IMG/VR virus record: IMGVR_UViG_3300031951_001144
Span: 1-24,773 of that record
Origin: a virus
Length of the DNA stretch: 24,773 nucleotides
Reading direction: 5' to 3' (one strand)
Both the position numbers and the translations under genes were made by a program. Shown here piece by piece: positions 20,654-24,773 of the stretch (position 1 is its first letter; the number at the start of each line of letters is the position of its first letter). The notes beneath the pieces are model-generated. The model searched no databases. It saw only the letters and a program-made list of their open reading frames with translations, and was not told where the DNA came from.

Positions 20654-20778
20654 CAAGAGCAGAAGCCCGCGTAATCCTCGACTGCCTACGGGCTGGCGAT
20701 GACTTCCCGCCTGAGGTGATTGAGCTTGCCCTGGTGCTGACGGGCGACATCGCTCCGACGAACTGGAGGATGGCATGA
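20650..20778 (+). CDS. Short hypothetical protein, 42 residues
   Basis: A 42-codon frame starting at ATG 20650 inside the stop of the replication gene (ATGA) and ending at TGA 20776-20778, overlapping the next ATG. The product opens 'MTRAEARVILDCLRAGDDFP' and continues with 'EVIELALVLTGD', two short helices of a type I recall in other phage operons near replication genes. Function is unknown. Coupled overlaps at both ends make it a likely gene. Confidence 0.65.
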   Translation: MTRAEARVILDCLRAGDDFPPEVIELALVLTGDIAPTNWRMA

Positions 20779-20921
20779 TGATCTTGCCAAACAGCACCCT
20801 AGAGCAGCGCATCGCACAGCGCATCCAAGAGCGCCGCGACCAGGGCCACGCAGAGCATGCGGAGGCACTCAGGCGGCAGTTTTGGGCGATTCTGGGGCAG
20901 TTCTATCGGGGGGTGCAGTGA
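20775..20921 (+). CDS. Short hypothetical basic protein, 48 residues
   Basis: A 48-codon frame from ATG 20775 (a second ATG follows directly at 20778) to TGA 20919-20921. The product is helical and charged: 'TLEQRIAQRIQERRDQGHAE' then 'RQFWAILGQFYRG'. Its stop overlaps the GTG start of the cytosine methyltransferase (GTGA), and its last codons include the G-run that serves as ribosome site for the two genes that follow. No function is known. Confidence 0.6.
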   Translation: MMILPNSTLEQRIAQRIQERRDQGHAEHAEALRRQFWAILGQFYRGVQ

Positions 20922-21595
20922 ATGAGTTGGCACTTTTCGCAGGCGCTGGCGGGGGAATACTTGCGGGCAAGTTGCTTGGATGGCGGGCAGTCTGTGCCGT
21001 TGAGCGCAACCCTTATCGACGGGGCGTTTTATTGCGAAGGCAAAACGAGCAAGCAATCCCCGCTTTCCCGGTTTGGGATGACGTTTGCACCTTTGACGGG
21101 CGACCGTGGCGCGGAATTGTTGATGTCATATCTGGCGGCTTTCCCTGTCAAGCCTATTCCTCGGCAGCTTCAGGCAAAAACAATGCAGACGATCTCTGGC
21201 CGGAAATGCGGCGAATCGTGGCAGATGTCGCTCCCCGGAACGTATTTGCCGAAAACGTCTCCCGGCGAGCAATTGACGCAGCGGCCGACGACCTTGAGCA
21301 GATGGGTTACAAAACCCGCGCAATTTCCCTTAGCGCGTCAGACTTGGGTGGCGACCACATACGGGAGCGGTTTTGGCTTCGTGCATACACCGACAGCGAC
21401 GGCGAACTATGCAGCCCCATCAATGCAGAAGCACCAAGTCTGCAGGAATTTCGTTCGGGCGTTTGGCAGGCCAAGCTCGAGGAACCACGAATATCTGATG
21501 AACTGGCCGCAGGGATGGAGCGGCTTAGAGCCACTGGAGATGGGCAAATTCCGCTTGTGGCTGCAACAGCATGGCGACTGCTCGGAGGCCCCTGA
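20918..21595 (+). CDS. C5-cytosine DNA methyltransferase (compact)
   Basis: A 225-residue enzyme from GTG 20918. It shows the C5-methylase motifs in order: I 'LFAGAGGG' (6-13, AdoMet binding), IV 'GGFPCQ' with catalytic Cys77, VI 'AENV' (111-114), VIII 'HIRERFW' (147-153) and X 'GDGQIPLVAATAW' (207-219). The target-recognition part between VIII and X is only about 55 residues, so it is shorter than usual (300+ residues). No partner endonuclease is seen; anti-restriction is the likely job. A GGGGGG run lies four bases before the GTG. The entire gene is also open in a second frame offset by four bases (20922-21599), which begins and ends with recognisable protein features. Confidence 0.85.
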   Translation: MNELALFAGAGGGILAGKLLGWRAVCAVERNPYRRGVLLRRQNEQAIPAFPVWDDVCTFDGRPWRGIVDVISGGFPCQAYSSAASGKNNADDLWPEMRRIVADVAPRNVFAENVSRRAIDAAADDLEQMGYKTRAISLSASDLGGDHIRERFWLRAYTDSDGELCSPINAEAPSLQEFRSGVWQAKLEEPRISDELAAGMERLRATGDGQIPLVAATAWRLLGGP

Positions 21596-21599
21596 ATGA
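20922..21599 (+). CDS. Alternate-frame protein overprinted on the C5-methylase gene
   Basis: A second frame of exactly 226 codons, the same length as the methylase, starts at ATG 20922, eight bases after GGGGGG (a better spacing than the methylase GTG has), and ends at TGA 21597-21599. The product opens 'MSWHFSQALAGEYLRASCLD', has 'PLSRFGMTFAPLTGDRGAEL' and 'VHTPTATANYAAPSM', and closes 'YLMNWPQGWSGLEPLEMGKF'. From memory, phage proteins with these openings (SWHFSQAL) and endings (W-P-x-G-W-x-x-L-x-P-L) are annotated as genes in their own right. If so, this is a true dual-coding pair and not a shadow. No catalytic motif or function is known to me. Confirmation needs a search and codon-level selection tests. 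Confidence 0.55.
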   Translation: MSWHFSQALAGEYLRASCLDGGQSVPLSATLIDGAFYCEGKTSKQSPLSRFGMTFAPLTGDRGAELLMSYLAAFPVKPIPRQLQAKTMQTISGRKCGESWQMSLPGTYLPKTSPGEQLTQRPTTLSRWVTKPAQFPLARQTWVATTYGSGFGFVHTPTATANYAAPSMQKHQVCRNFVRAFGRPSSRNHEYLMNWPQGWSGLEPLEMGKFRLWLQQHGDCSEAPE

Positions 21600-21642
21600 A
21601 CGCCCGCGCAAAAGGCCGCAGAGGCCAGCAATAGGCACGCGC

Positions 21643-21909
21643 ATGAGAGCCGCAAAGATAGACGCCAATCAGCCGGAAATAGTCGATGCCCTGCGCTCTG
21701 TCGGCTGCACGGTGCAATCTCTGGCAAGCATCGGCAAGGGCTGTCCTGACTTGCTGGTGGCGAAGGACGGCAAGACATGGACGATTGAGGTGAAGGGGCC
21801 AAAAGGAACGCTGACGCCCGATCAAGTCGAGTGGATCAACAATTGGCGCGGCCCGGTTCACATTGTTCGCTCGGTGGATGAAGCGCTGCAACTGGTGGGG
21901 GAAGCATGA
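21643..21909 (+). CDS. VRR-NUC-like (PD-(D/E)xK) nuclease
   Basis: An 88-residue protein from ATG 21643. 'ANQPEIVDALRSVGCTVQSL' is followed by 'GKGCPDLLVAKDGKTWTIEV' and K51, giving D36, E49 and K51 of a PD-(D/E)xK core, then 'LTPDQVEWINNWRGPVHIV'. This is the small VRR-NUC-like nuclease type common in phages and likely acts on branched DNA. The start is uncertain: the frame is open further upstream, and a 12-codon ATG frame (21596-21634) lies between the dual-coding locus and this gene in another phase, which could be a leader or the mark of a frameshift. ATGA coupling occurs downstream. Confidence 0.75.
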   Translation: MRAAKIDANQPEIVDALRSVGCTVQSLASIGKGCPDLLVAKDGKTWTIEVKGPKGTLTPDQVEWINNWRGPVHIVRSVDEALQLVGEA

Positions 21910-22280
21910 AACGTGATTGCGACACCTTAGACGACCTCCTGATTGCATGGCACCAGTGGGCAAAAGGCTACCAGTACGTCGGGGACATCGCTAGTTCACC
22001 CATGTTCAACCAAGCCAAAAGCCCGCGAGGTTGGGACGCCGTGCAGGACATCGTAGACCACGAAATAGACGCCCCGCGCATGGTTGCCGTCAATTTCCAC
22101 ATCTTCGAGCTTCCATCTGTCCAATGCACCGCCATCCAGATCAACGCCCGAAACCTCGCCACGGGTAAAGCAGTCTGGAACAGCGCACGGCTACCGGCAG
22201 ACGTAGAGCAGCGGCAGATCATCCTGCGGGACGCGAGAAACGCATTGCAGGCTAGATTGATGGGGGCTTGCATTCTTTGA
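21906..22280 (+). CDS. Candidate late-gene regulator (Q-like by position)
   Basis: A 124-residue protein and the last gene before the terminator and the packaging genes. It has 'LDDLLIAWHQWAKGYQYVGD', 'SPRGWDAVQDIVDHEI' and a C-terminal helix-loop-helix, 'CTAIQINARNLATGKAVWNS' followed by 'EQRQIILRDARNALQARLMG'. The last part has the general look of a region binding DNA or polymerase in phage regulators. The position matches antiterminator Q in lambdoid phages, and a terminator lies 70 bases downstream. No Q family motif is certain, so the function is inference. Confidence 0.5.
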   Translation: MKRDCDTLDDLLIAWHQWAKGYQYVGDIASSPMFNQAKSPRGWDAVQDIVDHEIDAPRMVAVNFHIFELPSVQCTAIQINARNLATGKAVWNSARLPADVEQRQIILRDARNALQARLMGACIL

Positions 22281-22413
22281 GAATTTCTGGCATCATCGCC
22301 GACAGGTGGGCAAGTGCGCCCAAAAATTTCTCCTGGTGTGTTGCACCTTGCCCGATTCGTTCGGGCTTTTTTATTTGGGCTAACTGCTGGGCAACCCCAG
22401 CGAGAGGCAAAAC
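22281..22413 (+). promoter_or_regulatory. Intergenic hairpin region before the terminase genes (cos/pac candidate)
   Basis: A 133-base gap without a gene between the early operon and terminase. It holds a hairpin TGGGC/GCCCA (22307-22322) followed by AAAATTT, a second short one GGTG/CACC (22335-22347) and the terminator at 22350-22372. In many phages the packaging start site lies just before or in the small terminase gene, so this is the natural place to look for cos or pac. No promoter stands out. Confidence 0.4.
22350..22372 (+). terminator. Intrinsic terminator between early and late genes
   Basis: GCCCGA (22350-22355), loop TTCGT, TCGGGC (22361-22366) and six T (22367-22372) form a classic rho-independent terminator. 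It would stop the rightward early transcript just before the packaging genes, so late expression needs read-through, processing or a separate promoter. The candidate regulator gene ending at 22280 is placed to control it. Confidence 0.85.
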
Positions 22414-22695
22414 ATGCAATCCCCGAAAAATACGGGCAAATTCGGCAAAGGAAACCCCGGCAAACCAAAGGGCGCAGTTCAAAAGAACACCAAAGAACTG
22501 AAGGACATGATCCTGACGGCTTTGAGCAACGCCGGAGGGGTGGACTACCTTGAGCGGCGTGCAAACGATCCTAAGACCGCTGCGGCGTTCCTGTCGCTGG
22601 TCGGCAAAGTGCTGCCCATGACCATCGCAGGCACTGGCGATAACGGCGCTCTCATCGTTGAGATAACCCGCTTTGGGCCGGATAAAGCTCCCTAA
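22414..22695 (+). CDS. Small terminase subunit-like protein
   Basis: A 93-residue protein. The basic N-terminus 'KFGKGNPGKPKGAVQKNTKE' (G-N-P-G-K-P-K-G) leads into 'LKDMILTALSNAGGVDYLER' and 'TAAAFLSLVGKVLPMTIAG', the arrangement seen in small phage proteins encoded directly before the large terminase (DUF5681-like opening). It would bind the packaging site and regulate the large subunit. The gene ends 23 bases inside the large-subunit frame, supporting the pairing. AGAGGC serves as ribosome site. The assignment rests on motif memory and position. Confidence 0.7.
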   Translation: MQSPKNTGKFGKGNPGKPKGAVQKNTKELKDMILTALSNAGGVDYLERRANDPKTAAAFLSLVGKVLPMTIAGTGDNGALIVEITRFGPDKAP

Positions 22696-24091
22696 CGGGT
22701 GGGTGCCGCGCCCGTACCAGCTACCCGCATGGACATACCTAGAGCAAGGCGGCAAGCACGCTGAACTGGTGTGGCATCGCCGCTCGGGTAAGGACGAGAT
22801 AGCCTTGCACCGTGCGGCCTGCGCTGCCTTTGAGCGCACTGCAGGCTATTGGCACATGCTGCCAGAGTATGCGCAGGCCCGTAAAGCCATCTGGGACGCC
22901 GTAAGCCCCCACAGCGGCAAGAAACGGATTGACGAGGCATTTCCGCATGAGTTGCGCAAGACTACGCGCAATCAGGAAATGATGATCGAGTTCAAGAACG
23001 GCTCGACATGGCAGGTAGTGGGGTCGGACAACTTCAATAGTCTGGTCGGCTCAACGCCTGCGGGAATTGTCTATTCCGAGTGGGCACTGGCAAATCCAGA
23101 GGCGCGGGGTTACCTTCGGCCAATCGTTGCGGAAAACAACGGATGGCAGATGTTCATCACTACGCCACGGGGGCGCAATCACGCGCACCGAACCCTGATG
23201 GCGGCAATGAAGTCGCCGGATGCGTTCGGTCAGATTCTGTCAGCAGAAGAAACCAGCGTATTCAGTTCGGCGCAGTTGGATGCTGAAAAGCAAGCCTACA
23301 TCGAAGAGTACGGCGAGGAAATCGGCTTAGCGAAGTTTGAGCAGGAATACCTGTGCAGCTTTGAGGCGGCAAACCTCGGGGCCATTCTTGCGCGGCAGAT
23401 CGGACAGCTTGAGAAGGCGGGCCGCATTGGTTCGCATGTTGAGTTTGACCCGCTGGGCGCTCCGCTGCAGATCAGTTCGGACATTGGCCGCGCAGACAGT
23501 TCTACGTGGTGGTTCTGGCAACCCAAGGTGGGCGGGTACTCCGTTATCGACTACGCGGGCGGGTTCGGCATTGATGCAGACGCATGGTGCGACAAACTGG
23601 AAGAGAAGTTAGCCGGGTACAGGCTAGAGGGCGGTAAGTCGGCACTCGGGAAGATTTGGCTACCCCATGACGCAAGGGCCAAGACCTTTGCAGCAAAGCA
23701 CAGCGCAGTCGAGATATTCGCCAAGCGGTTCGGAAATGACCGGGTGCAGATCACGCCTGACAGCAAGAAGAAAGACCGCGTAAACGCTGCGCGGGTGCTG
23801 ATTCGGCGCGTGGAGTTCTCCGACAAGTGCGAGAGGGGCCTAGAGGGCTTGAGGGCTTGGGCCTATGAGTGGGACGCCGAGCGCAAGATTTTTAGCCTAG
23901 AGCCTAAGCACGATTGGGCATCGCACGATGGCGACGGCTTCAGCTACGGGGCAATCATTATGAATATGGTTCAGCCTCCAGCAGAAGAGCCGGAATTGAT
24001 ATGGGCAGCGCGAGGCTTGCCCGACGGAACGATCAGAACCGCAACGCTTGACCAACTATGGCAGCGCAGCAAGAAACAGGAAAGGATATAG
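22673..24091 (+). CDS. terL: Terminase large subunit
   Basis: A 472-residue packaging motor and nuclease. ATPase part: 'VWHRRSGKDE' is the Walker A (residues 33-42), 'GIVYSEWA' the Walker B with catalytic Glu (131-138) and 'FITTPRG' the coupling motif (161-167). Nuclease part (RNase H-like): 'SSDIGRADSS' with first Asp (about 270), 'WLPHDARAK' and 'HDGDGFSYG' near the C-terminus supply further acidic residues. The start is TTG 22673; GTG 22703 is the only close alternative, and no ATG is available. It overlaps the small subunit gene. It cuts concatemers and drives DNA into the prohead through the portal. Confidence 0.9.
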   Translation: MGRIKLPNGWVPRPYQLPAWTYLEQGGKHAELVWHRRSGKDEIALHRAACAAFERTAGYWHMLPEYAQARKAIWDAVSPHSGKKRIDEAFPHELRKTTRNQEMMIEFKNGSTWQVVGSDNFNSLVGSTPAGIVYSEWALANPEARGYLRPIVAENNGWQMFITTPRGRNHAHRTLMAAMKSPDAFGQILSAEETSVFSSAQLDAEKQAYIEEYGEEIGLAKFEQEYLCSFEAANLGAILARQIGQLEKAGRIGSHVEFDPLGAPLQISSDIGRADSSTWWFWQPKVGGYSVIDYAGGFGIDADAWCDKLEEKLAGYRLEGGKSALGKIWLPHDARAKTFAAKHSAVEIFAKRFGNDRVQITPDSKKKDRVNAARVLIRRVEFSDKCERGLEGLRAWAYEWDAERKIFSLEPKHDWASHDGDGFSYGAIIMNMVQPPAEEPELIWAARGLPDGTIRTATLDQLWQRSKKQERI

Positions 24092-24092
24092 C

Positions 24093-24368
24093 ATGGCAGG
24101 CATTGCACACGAGGCATACAGCGCAGTCCCCCTGGCCGCATCTGGCTTGGCCAAGTCCGGCGCTGGTGTGCTTGGCGGCATTCTGGTCGGCACTTCGACT
24201 TCGCTGACCATCAAGGTATGGGACAGCCTGACGGCCACGGGCACGGTCATTGTTGAGACGACTGCGGCACTGACGGCAGGGCAGTTTCTCCGAATCCCTG
24301 CGGCGTTTGCGACAGGGTGTTTCGTGACTATCGGCGGCACTGGCACTGTCACGGTGTTTGTCGGGTAA
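24093..24368 (+). CDS. Small beta-rich protein between terminase and portal
   Basis: A 91-residue product from ATG 24093 with AAAGGATAT upstream. It is Gly/Thr/Val-rich: 'GVLGGILVGTSTSLTIKVWD', 'TATGTVIVETTAALTAGQFL' and 'CFVTIGGTGTVTVFVG', clearly a small beta-sandwich-like protein. Similar short proteins sit near portal genes in phages and may be virion decoration or head-closure proteins, but I know of no proven role. The stop TAA overlaps the portal ATG (TAATG). Confidence 0.65.
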   Translation: MAGIAHEAYSAVPLAASGLAKSGAGVLGGILVGTSTSLTIKVWDSLTATGTVIVETTAALTAGQFLRIPAAFATGCFVTIGGTGTVTVFVG

Positions 24369-24773
24369 TGGACGAGAAAGAGATTGACCGGGGCGGGTTG
24401 GCTCGCCGCTGGTCAACTGACCTTGAGTTAGCGAAGAAGACCGACAAGGACTTTCTCGCTGCCGGACGGAAGATCGTCAAGCGGTATCGGGATGAGCGCG
24501 GGCTGTCTGATAGCGCCCGCAAGTACAACATACTCTGGTCAAACGTCCAAACGCTCGCCCCTGCGGTGTACTCCAAGCGCCCCAAGGCAGAGGTATCGCG
24601 TAGGTTCAAGGATGCTGACCCTGTTGGACGGTGCGCAAGCGAAGTGCTGGAGCGAGCGCTTCAGTTTGAGATCGACCACTATTCGGACTTCGACTCTGCG
24701 CTGAGAAACACGGTGCTAGACAGGCTGTTGCCGGGGCGTGGCGTGGCGTGGCTTCGCTTTGAGCCTGCCGAGG
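24368..24773 (+). CDS. Portal protein, N-terminal part (partial)
   Basis: The frame is open from ATG 24368 to the right edge of the window (about 135 residues), so this is the N-terminus of a longer gene. It opens 'MDEKEIDRGGLARRWSTDLE', then 'YNILWSNVQTLAPAVYSKRP' and 'ALRNTVLDRLLPGRGVAWLR'. The segment N-I-L-W-S-N-V-x-x-L-x-P-A-x-Y-x-x-x-P is characteristic of podovirus portal proteins, as is the position right after terminase. It forms the dodecameric DNA gate. The rest lies outside the window. Confidence 0.8.
   Translation, partial: MDEKEIDRGGLARRWSTDLELAKKTDKDFLAAGRKIVKRYRDERGLSDSARKYNILWSNVQTLAPAVYSKRPKAEVSRRFKDADPVGRCASEVLERALQFEIDHYSDFDSALRNTVLDRLLPGRGVAWLRFEPAE

Noticed and set aside
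21307-21963. A 218-codon minus-strand frame across the methylase and nuclease genes
   Set aside because: It crosses several plus-strand genes with clear motifs and has shadow-like composition. Its existence is a caution for the same-strand overprinting claim, which therefore relies on termini and start geometry.
1-24773. tRNA genes, CRISPR arrays, insertion sequences, integrase and attachment site
   Set aside because: I looked for T-loop and acceptor patterns, regularly spaced repeats, transposase motifs and a tyrosine or serine recombinase and found none. Temperate or lytic lifestyle cannot be decided from this window.

Overview
This window is part of a tailed double-stranded DNA phage genome, or a prophage, of the short-tailed (podovirus) type. 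Its structural genes run adaptor, tail nozzle-like beta protein, acetyltransferase-fold protein, three long Ala/Gln-rich ejection proteins, tailspike. This is the T7 gp11-12-13-14-15-16-17 order, and no tape-measure or sheath gene is seen. A Rz/Rz1 spanin pair implies a Gram-negative host. The gene repertoire and fairly high GC resemble phages of Burkholderiales-type beta-proteobacteria; this last point comes from memory of similar proteins, not a search. No integrase, CI-type repressor, tRNA, reverse transcriptase or CRISPR array is visible. Both ends cut through genes (adaptor at the left, portal at the right). The missing capsid genes would fall between them, so the window looks like a slice of a circularly permuted map.

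Layout. (1) 1-9565, rightward late genes: neck and tail, ejection proteins, tailspike, then a lysis cassette (two small membrane proteins, GH19-type endolysin, Rz with Rz1 nested inside it). A 58-codon membrane-protein gene lies on the opposite strand between the last ejection gene and the tailspike. (2) 9542-9973, a convergent intergenic region: a near-consensus promoter, a ~105-nt candidate small RNA with interleaved inverted repeats ending in a terminator, then a second candidate RNA with a three-way-junction fold. (3) 9974-16017, a leftward operon of about 20 small, mostly ATGA-coupled genes with an ERF annealing protein, a SpoVG/SSB-like protein, NinB, a YbcO-like nuclease and duplicated small cassettes. 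(4) 16018-16154, the divergent control region. (5) 16155-22280, a rightward early operon: a 55-residue Cro-like repressor, a helicase-methyltransferase fusion, HTH and zinc-ribbon proteins, a DUF1376 replication protein with iterons, a C5-cytosine methyltransferase gene covered along its whole length by a second open frame, a VRR-NUC-like nuclease and a candidate late regulator. (6) 22281-22413, a terminator and hairpin region, then the packaging genes (small and large terminase), a small protein and the portal.

How it fits together: the Cro-like protein probably controls the divergent promoters. The leftward operon supplies recombination functions. The rightward operon supplies replication and DNA modification (two methyltransferases without an evident partner endonuclease, suggesting anti-restriction). 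The last early gene may let polymerase pass the terminator at 22350-22372 into the late genes, which run through packaging, capsid, tail and lysis and end at the terminator at 9610-9681.

The most noteworthy items are the same-strand dual-coding locus at 20918-21599, the two candidate structured RNAs at 9576-9940, and several short genes (37-58 codons) that are easily missed.
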